This document shows, piece by piece, positions 37,724-51,627 of a stretch of 64,000 nucleotides of DNA. The notes under the pieces are model-generated. The model was given only the letters and a program-made list of their open reading frames with translations, did not search any database and was not told the DNA's origin. A program made the translations under genes and the position numbers. The first letter of the stretch is position 1, and each line of letters opens with the position of its first letter. The DNA comes from Toxotes chatareus (taxonomy: Eukaryota > Chordata > Actinopteri > Toxotidae). The stretch lies in the NCBI GenBank assembly GCA_016801885.1, contig CM028900.1, positions 18,246,972-18,310,971 on the forward strand, read 5' to 3'.

Positions 37724-40700
37724 ATGTTAGCAGAGGCTCGAGGTCCGGACCCTTTGGGTCCAGGAGCGCCGTGGCAGCCCCCCACCGCTGGAAACAACAT
37801 CAAAGTAACTAAAGATTAAAAAGAAACAGTTTGGCATCATTAATAACTTGTGGCTCTATTTGTCGAAGTTGATTTTTTACGTTTCACTGAATCTGTGTGT
37901 TAAATTTGATCAGTTTATATCCCTCACTCTGAACGAGTATATGGGCCACAGAAGTCCATTATTTAACATAAAGCTCTGCTTGTCTTTTCTTTCTATTTGT
38001 CTTTCCTATGAGAAAAACAAATACCTGGGTTACTACTATAGGGGCAGTTTTAGAATAGACCATAAACGTCTGTAATAAAACCGATCACAGGTAATATTGG
38101 TCTATTTTTACAGTGTCGCTGATTAGCTAGTGCACTGTAATACAACTGACCTCTTCTGGTCATTTGTCCATTGATCATCTGTTGTTCTGACATAATGGCA
38201 GATGTGCACAAAACATGCTGATTTATGAGTGATCGCATCCATTCCTACTGGTCAGTCCTCCGATATAATATTTGCACAGAACTTTCAAGTCAGAATAACC
38301 AACTCAGTTCATGTAAAAAATTGAGTCTTTTTTAAAATAGTTTTTGTTAAAAGAATTTTTCAGCTCAACAAAGAGTATTTAATACTAAAAGTTCAATTAA
38401 GTAATTTTTAAATCATTTATGTGTGTTTTTCTAAAACTCACATCTTTTGCAATGCTGCACCTGACAGGATCCAGGCGATCACCACAGGCAACGGGAAAGA
38501 GAGCACCAGCGACACGCGTCCAGTGAAAGAAGCTGCTTCTTTGGGTTGGAAACAAGGCCAGAGCTGGTCTGGGAAGACTGGAACCTGGGAAAAGAGTTCA
38601 CCAAAACATTAGTATTAAAGAACATTCATAACAAGCTGCAGAAGCTACACCTGAGGTCTTACAAACTCACACAGACACCTATGCATACACATATAAGCTT
38701 CAGACAAACAAACACATTGCATGTTATTATTTACTGACCTCTTTGTCCCCTTACAGGCCTCCAGTCTCCAGGTTTTTCACCACCATAATTCCCCAGATTA
38801 TTGTTCTTAGTCCAGGGACTTCTTTCTCCATCCCAGTCACCTTTCGGCCGCTACAGAGGGTAACACATACCAAACTTAACAGCGCTTTATGCGATATATA
38901 TTCCAAAAGTGCTGTGCTACAGGGCTTTTAAAGTCGGGAAACATATATTTTGCATTCTTAAGTCATAAACAGGGCCGATTATAATTATTGTAGAAAATAG
39001 GTTTGTAGTCTCACCATCAGGAATGTTACATCATCTACATTTCCTGTTTCATGTCTTCTGTCTGTGTGTCGGTTTGTGTGTCTGTCTGACTGCTTGGGAC
39101 AGTGCGAGTATGAGGATAGCATCGAGATTCAAGGTAAAGATGGCAGCTTCCAAATATGCCTCCGTGCCATCATTCTCTGCTGCGCCCTGGAGGTGCCTGA
39201 CTCTGTGCTGCTGCCAATCTGTGCTGTTCAACACTCCTCACATACTACTTTCCTGCTCAAAAATGCAAGGTACATATGTGTATATATCCATACATATAAA
39301 ATTAGAAATATAATATTTGGTCTTTTTTCTTTCACTTTACATCACTCTTATTCATCAATCCTTCTCTCCTGGTCTTCTTTTTCTGTGTCTTACCCACTTT
39401 CCAAATACTCTTCTTCCCACAGTAAACTCCAGACATGCTTCCAGTGGGTGTGTGCAGCGCCATTCCAGCTGAGCCCTGAACAAGGCCTGTTGAAACCCAG
39501 ACAGGAGTGTCACATCACTGTGGTCTTCCGGCCACAAGAGGCGCTGGTGTACCAGCAACAGGCCTACTGCAGGTTTGGAGAGGAAGGGGACAAAGCAGAG
39601 AGCTTCTGCACTGTGCTGCTGCAGGCACTAGGTACTAAAACCAAATTGAGTTTAACAGATCCAGAAATTTTTGTTACAGTGTATTTGGTTAAATGGATTT
39701 AAAAGGTTACAAATTAAATTTACCAGCTTTAACACAGGTAAGTCATTATCACAGATTGTATGATTACTACCTAAACAATTACTGGGGGCACAATTTGTGA
39801 TTCAGATATAAATGGATGGGGTTTGTCCATGATCACAATCTATGAATAATACTGTAACTTGCTCTCAACTTGATGGCTGGTTTGGTTGGTTGTTGTCTGG
39901 TCTGAATGCATACAACTATACAAATTTGAGCAAATGTGCATATTCTATATTTGTTTTAATTGCACCTTCATTTTGGATATGCTGATAATATGGCTTTGTG
40001 TTATGGATTGAACTGTATGGGAAGTAGGAACCAATACTTGCTCATTTGCCTCTTGTCTTGCCTCTTCTTTCAGCCAAATACCCATGTCTTCAGTTGAGAA
40101 ATCCAGCTACAACGGAGCAAGAAGAGCAGGGGCATCCAATGCTGTGCTTTGGTTCTGTGGCAGTCGGCCAAAATTTGCAGAAGCACTTTAATATCTTCAA
40201 CCCCTCTCCTGTGAGTAGTACGCAGAGATTCACAAATGAATTTGTACACTCTCAGTGACCTTCTCTCTCATTTTTCTTTTACTCTCTCCTCTAGGTAACT
40301 GCATCTTTCTCTTTGTCAAGACTGCCTGGCGGGGTGCCTCTGTTTGGGTCAGAGTTCAGCTGTGATGTTACCAAGGGAAAGGTGCCGCCTGGTGGATCAC
40401 TACGAGCTACAGTCACCTATTCTCCTGCTGTGGTGGATTCTGTTTCTGTCGAGTACTTATCTCTGAAATGCAAAGGGGCACTTGATGAAACCCTGCTTAA
40501 ACTCACTGGAAGCTGTACAGGTAAGGGACCTATTTGGAGAAATCTGAGAGACAGATAAATGTGTAACTCACAAGCATATTCTTCAGCTTTTTTAAGTGAA
40601 AGAGGAGGAATCTAGACTTAGATATATATGTGTTTCTTTTTCTAACTAGGTCCCAAAGTTTCCTTGTCCTCTCCTGTGTTGGACTTTGGCTGTGTTGAGG

Positions 40701-43700
40701 AAGGAGGAGCAGTCATAAAGATAGTGGAGCTGGTTAATTCTTCTCCTGTTGAGACCATCTACCAATGGGACCTTGACTGTGGTGGACATAGTGTGTTCAG
40801 TATCCAGCCAGCAAGTGGCACTGTACACCCACATAGCCATACCACATTGAAGGCAGTCTATAGGCCCACACATCCCATTGCACACCACAGGAGAGTGGCA
40901 TGTCTCATACTGCACAGGGTAGGAGCCAAGATGCAGATGTGTACACACTGATAACACAGACACAAAACGAATCAAGACTGATTAAGACTTACCTATCTGT
41001 CTGTTTGTCCTTTTAGGACCCTCTGTTCCTTGACCTGATTGGTACCTGTCACTCAGAGCTCCAGAAACCAGCCATACTGAAACCTGAACACTTGGTTTTG
41101 TACAAACTTAACTGGTACCGCAGACAAGACCCACCAGGCTCTCTAAGTGCCATCCAGCAAGATCATAATGTACACTTGGATCAGGGGGTGCTCTCAGCTG
41201 TGGATGAGGTAAAGAGATATGCAGTTTTGTCTATTTAAATATCATGAGGGACCAGATCTCTCTAGGAGAAAGCACAATATAGGTTGTCTCTGTGACTCCT
41301 TGTGTATCACTTTTTTAGCAGTCAAGTCAAACACTGGGCAGTGCTACAGTTATGCCGAGAACTCCCATGGAGGAATTTTTTCAGTCTTGCTTGGGGTGCA
41401 TGGATCCTCGCTCTTCTTGTTCTTCATCATCTCCCCATGTATCTGCAGTGCCAAGTGAGCTGCTGTTTAATCACAAAATGTCCACGTCAGCGTCTGCTTC
41501 ATCCACTTCCTCTCAGTTTGTCTCCATCACCAACCCCACCAGAGGGAAACTCAGGTACCACTGCCTGACTATGACACTAGCAACATGTATTTTTTATATG
41601 TATGAAACTTGACTAGAGTATCTGTTTTATTGTTTTTCTTGCTCAGTCTGGTTTCTGCTGCGTGTGATTCTCTTCCAGCCTGGTTTGGACCGTTGCCCAA
41701 GACTCTCCGTTTACTGTTTCTCCCTCATCATGCGACCTAGCTCCACTGAAGTCCACCTCATTCAGAGTGACCTATGACCCCAAGCAGCTCAACACTTTGC
41801 ATGGAGTGCAACTCGAGTGCTTTGCATACTATAAAATGGTATTGTAGGATATTCTGTGCAACAGGAAAAAGCCTATTACAACATTTTATTTGTATATTAC
41901 AATCATTTCCTCAGTTGTCTTCCTGTTGTGAGTACAACTTTAAAATCCCTACAGTTTTTATGCAAATGTTGCCCTGCCCTCCTTGCCCTCCTCTCTGGAT
42001 GCTGCAGGATGATCATTACGTTGCTGAGCGACTGCTGTGCCCGCCCTGGTGTGTGACTGTCAGAGTCATTGGCCACTCCTTTCAACCTGGCAAAGAGCAC
42101 TTCATCCCGCGCTGTTCTCTGAAGCCCCCTCACGTGGTGAGACATAAGCACGAGAAAGAACTCAAATGTTACAGTAGCTCTCTTTCTCTCTTTCTGTGTG
42201 TTTATCTCCTTTATACCTACTTTTCCCATTTGCTCGATAAGCGGCAAGAAGTTAAGATGGTATTAAAGCTGATGTATCTTTTCCCTTAGAAAAAAACTGT
42301 TGGTCTTTTCTAACTGAAACTATCCCATGAAATTGATATAAAGAGGGAAATACTCTGGTAACTATAATGTTGTTCTTTATAGGTGTTTCCAGCCCTGAGT
42401 GCTCTTTCCTATAAGACAGTGATCCTCCGGAATGGTGGAGACCTCCCCCTCTCGTTCTGTCTGGACCACAGCTCAAACGCTGCCCTGGCAGAGTCAGTGG
42501 CTGTAATTCCAAACTGTGGTCTGATCCAGCCTGGGCATCACCAAATCCTCACCCTCAGAACTACTCCCACAGAAGACAGTCCCAAAGAGGGGTTCAGTTT
42601 ACAGCTGCAGCTCAATGCAGCTAAACACACAAAGGTACTATATACACTGTCATCGAGTGTTGCACTGTTCTTGCAGGTTTTTCTATCTGTACCTTTCTTT
42701 CTGTCTCCCCTAGGAACTGACAGTTGTGAGTGTGGTAGAAAAGCTGTGCGTGTCTCTGGAAGGAGACGGCAGTTTATATTTCCAGCCAACGGCTGTGGGC
42801 TCACAGACACAACGCTCCCACCACATCAGGAATCTCAGCCATCTACCTCTACAGTTGGTTGGCTGAGTTGTTATCCCAGTGTTGTTATTCTAGTCCTGTA
42901 GTTCTGACATTTTTCAGTGTATTGTTTGTAGTCTGGACTTATCCTGCCATCTTTAATCTTCTACAGCTGGATCACTGTGATTGTCCTTTGTGACAGGTTC
43001 CAATGGAGGATTCCAGAGCCATACCAGGACCTTATCTTTGTTGAACCAGATGCTGGTGAACTGCATCCCAATGAGAGCTCGGTGAGAAATAGAGAGAATC
43101 ACTCATACAACACACTTATGGAGGCAGTTTGCAACTTAGTAAAAAGCATTCTGAGCATTTGGGTTTGCTAATTTTAATTACAGGTCCAGACATGGTCCTT
43201 CAATCCACTGGCAGAGAAAACATACACACTCAAACCTACTCTCACCTTCTGGCCGATCCAGACTAATGGATGTAACAAGTCACACCTCACCCTTAAAGTG
43301 GTGGGAATGGGCTCCAAAGGCCTCATAGAGGTAGGATTGTCACTGTGTTTGTGTGGTTTTATGTGTGTGAATGTACTGTACTGTAATTGGATGTTAATTT
43401 TCTAGAAAATTCAAATGACTGTTCCGCTCACATTTTGAACATGAATTGATCTTGATGGTTGTTTCCTCCCCAGGCAGAAAAAGCAGTCTTGGATATAGAG
43501 GAAACTCTAGTTGGAAGTTACCGGTCAGTTGAAGTTCCTCTGGTGAACAACGGCCCCTGTCCTGTGTCCTTTCGTCTTTCTGTACAGCAGATACTTCTGG
43601 ATGAAGAACTTATTTATGACCCCAAGACTGAACCAAGTGGTATTCTCTTTTGTGTTATTCTTTGTGGTGTTTTCTTTTCCTTTTTTGAATGTGCATGCTA

Positions 43701-46700
43701 TTCATCAGTCTTCTGTCTAAGTATATTTGATTTTACCATATTCATCTGTAAGTCAGTGTATTACACAAAGTACAGTATGTTCTGTTTGGTCCTTTCAGCT
43801 TTACAGCTGGACTGTGAGAGGGGAACCGTCGCCTCACACTCCACACTGCTGCTCCAATCTACTGTCAGACCATACAGACGAGCCCAGTACTTGTGGAAAA
43901 TCAGTTACCAGATGCTTAATGCCAGTGGTAGATAGAAAACACAAAAACTGAACTTTACAAGCCTGAATAGATTCTGAATTTGTTTTCTATTATTTATTGA
44001 CCACTCTCTCCCTTTCTGGATCCTTCTCTCTTCCCAGGGTTGGTGTCATCCCCTCCTCAGGTGCTGTGTGAAGTGCGAGCTAAGGGTGTGTTCCCCACAC
44101 TACAGGTTACTGATGTGTGTAGTGGTGGCAGTGTGGGCACACTCAGCAAGGTGCATCTATGGAAACTTTTCTCATTGGATAGCCTCAACAAGTACCTGCT
44201 GTCCAATCCCTCCCCTGCAGAACTCACTTATGGAACCCCCACCAGGCACAGGTTAGCATTAGACTATAGAAGCAATTAAACATTGTACTGATTGTTTATT
44301 TTGTTGTAAAGGTGTTGCATTTTTTTCATTTGATTACATTTCCATGATGAAAATAACAACTGAACACTTATAACACTTATTATAAAAGAAAATTGAATAA
44401 TAAATGCTGTAAAACACTGATTTTCTTCAGTTTCTTTAAGTAGAATGGACATCTTGTATTGTCCTGGCATGGTGTGTACATGACTGTGTCCTCTCTTCTT
44501 ATCTCTAGCCTGCGCAGTTGTCCCTCCATCTTCACCAAAGCCACAGTGGATTTTAACTTTAGTGCTGCTCCCATGAATTCAGACCCTTCAACTTTTGTGC
44601 TGATGTTTCACAACCCTGGTTCCATCCCTGTCGATTGGTGAGCAGCAAAAAGTCTGTGGAGAATAAAGTCATCCAAAGCTGCAAGAACCATTTTTTGTAT
44701 ATTTGCTTCATTTATGCATACAGTTCAGTATAATAGGTCAGACTGTTTTTTTTTGCTCTTATGAAAATAGTGGTTACACTCCTGTAGAGTTTGTTAGAGA
44801 ATTTTAATAGATTTTGGTCCACGGACTCCTCATCTACTAATTCCTGGCTTGTTCTTCAATATTAGGGCATTGTTGTTTCCAGAGGACCAGCAGATAGAGT
44901 TGGAGTACTGGGCAGAGACAGGAGAGTTCAGCAGCACTGAGCTTTACCAGATGAAGGTCAGGCTTCTTTATCTAAAAACTTGAAGGAACTTTATGAATAA
45001 TAAATATTGCTGTGTGATTAAAATTCACTGACAGATTTCAGAATAATGCTTTTTGACTTTAAAGAGAGACAGTCCCAAAGCACCAATATCTTCATCTCAC
45101 TGACAGGTTCAAGACAACCGCGTGTTCAGCATTTCTCCTCGTTCTGGAACTTTGCACCCAGGCCAGCAGAGGGCAGTACACTTCACCTACAGGTCAAAAT
45201 TGGCAACAGCAATTAAGCTTTACTGCATTTATTTAATTATTATGACTCTGACAGTTGGCAGTGATCAGAATGTTTTTTAGCACAATGCAGATCTTCTAGG
45301 CACCAGATCACACTAATTATGTGATCCCAAAATAATCTGAACTTCTTCCCTTGCAGCCATGGCTTTGTTGGGACAGATAGGTTTCCTGTTGTGTTCAAGC
45401 TCTCTTATGGCAGAGAGATCTTGGTGAGGCACTACTCATACTGTACACACAGCTTATATCTATCCAACTCTAATGACACACTGATAAAAAAAAAAATAGA
45501 CAGTAAGGATATGATCAAGATTAAAATGAATTTCTTTGCCGTAATTAACAGTTCTTTCACTTCTGGTGCACAGTTAGCAGCGCTATTCCAGTGTTGTCTC
45601 TTTTATCTACTAGTAACTTAATGTATCACTAAGAATAGAGATTTTCTGTGCACAGCTAAACCTCCAGGGAGTGACAGTGGAGAGAGACAGACCATATCTC
45701 CACTTTGCCTCCAATCGACATGTCTTCACCTCTGTAACGATCGGGGACAGCAGTCCTCCGAGGCAGGTGTGTTCTTAACTTCTCTGAGATTCAGTCCATA
45801 TGAGTGGCCTGTTTACTGTGAGCTGAAACATGTATTGCATCTCAACTCATATTCACTTGAACAGCTGTCACAGGTTTCTCCAGCTACTTAACGTTCCAGC
45901 TTATATACAGTTGTTTGTCTAATGCGTGTTAGACTGGAGTGTGTTCCTCTCTGTTAACAACACAACTGTTCGAACATTACATCTTAAGCTTCTGTAAAAG
46001 TCTAGAGAAAACCTGGAGGACTCTGCGTTTGCATTTCTTTGTTTGTCCTGCAGGTGTGTGAGATACACAATGCTGGTGCAGTGCCAGTCCATTATGAAGT
46101 GGACACAGCTGTGTTGTCACAGCTTCAGATGGACAACTTTAACCATCCAGTGCTGTGCTGCCTCAGTCCAGAGGGAGAGGTCCTTCCTGGGAAGACGGCG
46201 GTGCTAGAATGGATCTTTTCTCCACTGGAGGCTAAGATGTACCATGTATGGACTGAGCCATACTGTGCCTACTTGCTGTCTTCTTACCATTGTCCCTTCA
46301 GACACTTTACATCAGAGGTCTCAAACCTGTTCCACAAAGGGCCGTGTGACTGCTGGTTTTTGTTCCAACCAATCAAGAGCACACAGTCTGACCAATCAGC
46401 TGTCTGAAGACTGAGGTCAGTTGATTAAATGGGTAAAGTCTGGTGTGCTGCTGCTTGGTTGGAACAAAAGCCTGCAGCCACACGGCCCTTTGTGGAACAG
46501 GTTTGAGACCTCTGCTTTACTTTGTCCAATTGATTACTGCAGGCAGCGTGTTTCACTGAGCGTTTTCTTCTGTAGCATTGTGGTCATTAAGCTGATAACA
46601 ATTTAGAAATGGAGTTGTAACAGAAAGTCATGTTACTAAACAAGATCAGTTTGAATTAATTTATTTATTCAGAATGATGCAACATACCATAGCATTTATA

Positions 46701-49700
46701 TCATTAGGTATTCAGCACACACTGTTCCTGAAAGCTCAGTCTCTGTTAGTCATTTTGATTGTTTCCAATTTTGTTACCAGATGGAGGTTCCTATCCACAT
46801 CCAGGACGGGGACTCGACTCTGATGAGGTTTGAGGGATGCGGGTTTGATACTTCGACACTGGGCTCCTCAAAACCATTTAACTGCAGTGATTTTAAGGCA
46901 TCTTGCGTCCAGAGGGTGCCATTCCCAGGACAGGTGTGAACAGCTATGAACAGAATTAAATACAACAAAACCTGCTCTCTTGACAGGACAATTTAGAATT
47001 TTGAATATCATTCAAACCATGTTTTAATTTAAATTTGAGGTTAGGTTCTGCTGGATACCACCAGTCTGTACCTTTTAAGTAGGGTGACCAGATGTCCCGC
47101 ATTTCCATTACTTTTCACACGTCCCGTAAATTGAGACGTTGTCCCGCATTGTTATTGACAGTCAGACTCCAGTTTTGAAATGCGTGTTTTATAATCTGGC
47201 ATTTATCAAATAGGGGGCGGGCTGTTTGATCATGTCAATCAAACTGGGACGCAGGTCGCCAACAAGAAACAATGCAAGTCAAGTCAAAACGGCATGCAGC
47301 GTGAGACATGGACGGAAGCTCAAAGTGCATTGTCTGTGTGGGCCCGGCCTACCTGCAATTGTTGCTGTGATAGAGAGAGCTGAAAGACTTTTGATGGAGC
47401 AGAATAGAAATGTTTATTTTTTAGAAGTTCTTTTAGACTACCTTGATGCATTGGTATCCCAAATTGTCCCACATTGTCCCACGCAAACGTAGTCTTTGTC
47501 CCACATCTGGTGAATTGGGATCTGGTCACCCTACTTTTAAGTCCTCTTGCCTCTGTGCCTTTTTGCATTCATCTCAGTGTGTGTGTTTTTGTAGGTGGTA
47601 TTTCTGTCTGAGGACAGTGTCTCTCTTGGCGACATCCCTGTGTGCTCACAATCTTCAAGAATTCTCTTCCTCACCAATGTGTCCCACACAGACACTGTCC
47701 ACTACACATGGGACTTGCCCCAGCAGAGTAACCAGCAGGTACAGGAAGGCATACATGAAGCCTGTGTTGTCTCTTTTATATATTTGTGCAAATTAGACCA
47801 TTTTGAGGAAGAAACAAGCTGTTACTCCTGCCTTGTATCTGAAAGTCAGAGACACGTATCATATATCACCTGATTTTATCTTTTTTTTTTCTTTGATTAG
47901 CTTGAGAAGACTGAGCTTTTAATTGTGTGTCAGGTGACATGTCTATCCATAATCTGAAATAAGGCTTAACATAACATGACAAGGTTTGAGTGCGTATGTT
48001 GTGCCAGGTGGTGCAGATCCATCCAGAGCGAGGCAGCTTGTGTCCAGGCGAGAGTGCTCTTTGTGTCCTCACCTTCACCTGTACTGACTACCCCACCGTT
48101 TATCGACTCGATCTCATCTGTCAGGTACCACAGCAATACCAGTGTAGATTTAAGGCTGCTTCAAGCAGCATGTCTTTTTGTTTTTTTGTTTTTCTAGTAT
48201 AACTATTGTGTTCTCTCTTTCTTTCCTCTTCAGGTTATTCAGGAAGCCGCACTGACTCGATATCAAGAGGCTTTGCAGTGCTGGGGGGAAGAGAGAGAGA
48301 GACAGCAAGATGAGTTCACTATCACGGACAAGAACCTTTCGGAGAGACAAGAAGATCTGATAGATAAGGTCCTTGCTTAGATTGTCATATTTTTGAAAAG
48401 GATGTTATAGTTTCTGTATTCACTCTTCATTTTGTTACAGGAACCTGTAGCAGCTCCAGTAAGAAAAGGGCCACCACTCAGGAAATATAAGGTGCTCTTC
48501 ATTTGCTGTAAATATAATACCTGTCCTCTGTATTAATATCATAGTTATCAAATTGATTCACAGACATGGAGAAAAATGTCAGCCTTTGAGAGTTTATGAA
48601 GCTTAGCTTCATTTTGCACCTTTATCTCCCTGTCAGACTCTTCCTCCTATCTGTGCCAGTAGTAGCTGTGAAACTGTTGGCTCTATATGTACTAAGCTAA
48701 GAAGAGCTGAGCGGCGGGCACGGAAGCAAACGGCAAAAGTATGGAGGCAGCCTGAGCCACCCCCACCTGCTCTGTTGCATCTGGAGGTTACAGCACACTC
48801 CCACAGTCTTCTGGAGTATCTCACGCACTTTCCTGACCAGTTCAATAAATTTTATAGGTAAAGTTTTTTATAGTACACACTTTTTACATCACACATACAT
48901 ACATCACACAGATGCACACAGGAAAATAACTTTTCAGATTTCATTAATTATCATGCCAAAAGACCCAGGCCTCCATCACACATGCTGTATCAATAATGTT
49001 TTCATCTCTGCTGTCTTCCTCAGGTGCCTTCAGTCAGTCAGACCCCAAAAGCCTGAAACCACTTCTTCAAATGCATCCCTCTCTGTCAGGCTGCTTCCAC
49101 CAACACCTGGCCCCGAGAAACACATCATCACACACATACTCACCTCTGTGCTAAGGTAACACTTACACATACCCAGATACATACAGTAAAGACTTACATC
49201 CTGACATCCACCATGACATTTCCACGTAAATAAACGTAGTTGTTTGATATTAGCTTTTTAATTTTTGAATCAGCAAGGTAATAAATGAATTTACAGTGAA
49301 GTGCATCATAGCAAGAACTGATGTATTTGTGTGTATTCGTGTATCTTCCTTCTTCTCCTTCTCAAGGGAAATACTTGATGATTCAGCCTTCGCCCAGTCC
49401 CTGATTACTTTGGCGTCCAAGCCCATCACCTACCAGCCAACAGAAACTTCTCCCTCTCACAGCCCCCCTATCGGCCCCACACCATCTTATCCCCGTAATC
49501 CACAAACTCAAGTTCTGTTGAGTGGGACAAAGGCTGGACTGAATGAAGAGCGCAACACAGTGGACAGGGAGGGGACTGCAGGATGTTTGGGAAACACACC
49601 CCGAACACAGGACACGGTACAAACTGAATGTGTGCTGGCTGACGTGACTGAAGATGTTTTGCTGAACACCCTCCAAAACCTGATGATGGAAGCTGTCAGA

Positions 49701-49985
49701 GGAGAGCTTGTTCTTACAGCGCACCCACGCACTGTTATCTTGCCACCTGTTTCCACAAGGTGAAGACAGACACATTGTACACACACACACACACACACAC
49801 ACTCACTCTCTCTCTCTCTCTCTCTCTCGCATAAAGTGTTACTTCCTTCCACTTTTTGTTGCATGAATCAGAAACAAAATATTATGCAAAAGAGTTAACA
49901 TGTTGTGTGTTTCATTAGAACTAGGAGGATGTCCAGAGCCATGGCTGAGGAGGAGAAAGGCAAAACCGATACAGTGGGCACTTAA
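37724..49985 (+). CDS. cfap65: Cilia- and flagella-associated protein 65 (CCDC108)
   Basis: Structural protein of motile cilia and sperm flagella, built largely from ASH/MSP-type Ig-like beta domains; loss of human CFAP65 causes sperm flagellar defects. Thirty-four coding exons give 1772 residues (human 1925): 37724-37804, 38468-38655, 38757-38859, 39103-39269, 39423-39631, 40074-40210, 40295-40520, 40650-40918, 41017-41208, 41319-41554, 41679-41838, 42008-42136, 42383-42634, 42714-42853, 42997-43081, 43184-43330, 43474-43639, 43799-43927, 44038-44251, 44509-44637, 44866-44956, 45107-45192, 45357-45423, 45656-45766, 46054-46245, 46781-46933, 47595-47738, 48008-48124, 48234-48368, 48441-48491, 48637-48857, 49024-49155, 49367-49759, 49919-49985. 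Every join keeps frame. Landmarks shared with the human protein are WNLGKEFTKTLVLKN, FRPLQ, LCFGSVAVGQ, FQWRI and PNESSVQTW. The last 330 residues are charged and low complexity. The donor after 42853 (GTTGGT) is weak but required by frame. Confidence 0.95.
46313..46514. mobile_element. hAT-type MITE in cfap65 intron 25
   Basis: The 202-bp element begins CAGAGGTCTCAAACCTG and ends with its reverse complement. The inverted match continues through the CACAAAGGGCC block, so the element can fold into a long hairpin. Flanks are CTTTACAT at 46305-46312 and CTTTACTT at 46515-46522, an 8-bp target duplication with one difference. The 8-bp duplication and CAG-starting inverted ends fit the hAT superfamily. 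It has no coding capacity and lies in the intron 46246-46780. Confidence 0.88.
47080..47533. mobile_element. Non-autonomous hAT transposon in cfap65 intron 26
   Basis: The 454-bp element has inverted ends TAGGGTGACCAGAT / ATCTGGTCACCCTA. It is flanked by a perfect 8-bp duplication, CTTTTAAG, at 47072-47079 and 47534-47541. Subterminal GTCCCGCAT-type words recur near the left end and, as GTCCCACAT, near the right end, as expected of transposase binding sites. I see no transposase domain. It lies between cfap65 exons ending 46933 and starting 47595. Confidence 0.9.
49779..49828 (+). repeat. Compound (AC)n(TC)n microsatellite in last cfap65 intron
   Basis: AC units to about 49802, then TC units to 49828, within the 159-bp intron between the last two coding exons. 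Confidence 0.95.
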
Positions 49986-51627
49986 TTTGAAGCCTTGCCA
50001 TCTACTGAACATACCGTATGTCTTCTTTTCCTTGCTCAGGCATATGATTTGTAGCTCTTCTGTATCCCTCTGGGTGCCGTCCATCGTTTCCTTTATACAG
50101 CTTTATTCATTTGTCTCTCCTTCCTAACCCCATGCCTCTGCTCTCGCTGTGCTTCAGCTCACTTTCTTGTGCTGACAAGACTACTGACCTCTCACATACT
50201 GCTTATAAATATTTCATAAACGATGTTGCAGTTGTATTAAGCCGTCATCTGATTGGTTTGAATGGCAGGTTAACGAGAAACATGGAAAATTCACATTCTG
50301 GCAGTGATTTGAAATGCACTCACAGGCTATTTGGCCCTGATGTGCTGTATGCTAGATTTAGGTTTTTTTTTATATTTGAGTGACATGACGCGAGACTATT
50401 AGATGAAAACTGACAAGGTAAGAATTTTGTATGGCTGAAGATACAAAAGGACCTTCTGTATATCAGCTTTACTCCTGTCTCATTTTCGAACCTCAGGCCA
50501 TGATTTCACATGTTCACTATGATGCTATGTTTGTCTGTCTGATAAATAGCAGTCAATAGCAATATGGGTAATGGTACAACAAGGGGAATGTTTTCATACT
50601 GTATGCTGTTATTCATTGACAATGTAAATCTATTCAGTATTTTTTCACAATGTATCATCAAATAAGAACATACTCCATGCTACACATTTGTACATCTCAT
50701 GCACATCTTATTTTGAACTTGAATATCTTGTCCCGTAAATGAGGCCATATTATTTTTGTCTCTACCCCCCCCCCCCCCAGTTCGGATTCAGTTAAAGCAA
50801 CAACACTGTGGCACAATATTTACATAGTTGTATTCAAATGAACTGCGTAAATAATCACTTTCATGTCCATTTAACAACACAATAAATTAATAGCAGAATA
50901 CAAATGGGCCAGAATTATTTTTCACAAATTTTGCTCCTTGATATCAGTGATAAAGTCAGTGTAACTATAGTCACAGAAGTACTGCATTCGAGTCATAAGG
51001 TGCAAATATAACATGTGACAGGAGCCAGGGAAGTAGTACTCCAGCTGCTAAGCGAATCCTCTTTAGGCCCTGGGTTGTGATTTTATTCTTTATTCGTCTT
51101 CATCTTTTGTTTAAAATCTTTTAACAGAGGAAAATTACTCATACCCAGTCTCTCCTTTCGCTTAATAAATCCTTACAAAACTATCTACTGATATTTTTCT
51201 TCTTTGATGCTCAAATCAAGGCAGGTTGTTTCATTAATGACAAAAAACTAAAGGCGCATGGGAACAAATAAAAATGCCAGAAGCTCACTCATATATTTCT
51301 TTTACAGTAAGTTCAGTTAGATTATGCCTATACTACTGGGCACTTACAGTATATGCTCGCAAAATGTTTTAATCTGCCTTTTTTTCTGGACAGTAAGACT
51401 AGTTTCCTCCCATTAGGGTATGTCTGTGCTGAAGCTGAATACCACAGGTGAAACTGCTTGCCATTTTCTGCTAAGCCTTCTATCTTATATTATAATATAT
51501 TATATTATATTTTTCCATCCAGTCCATTGGAAGGATGGTTTATTTGTACAGTAACATAAGGATCAACCATTAAAAGTCACTGAGGAACCTCTGATTGATC
51601 TTCTACTGAACTTGTAAGGTCCTGAGG
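49986..51627. other. Convergent 3' spacer between cfap65 and fastkd3
   Basis: No coding sequence seen. For cfap65, the first clear AATAAA is at 50881, so its 3' UTR may be about 0.9 kb. For fastkd3, AATAAA on the minus strand lies at 51544-51539, about 85 bases past its stop codon. A poly-C run occupies 50766-50779. Confidence 0.55.

Noticed and set aside
47226..47568. Possible transposase fragment within the 454-bp hAT element
   Set aside because: The short frames show no catalytic or dimerisation motif of hAT transposases that I can recognise.
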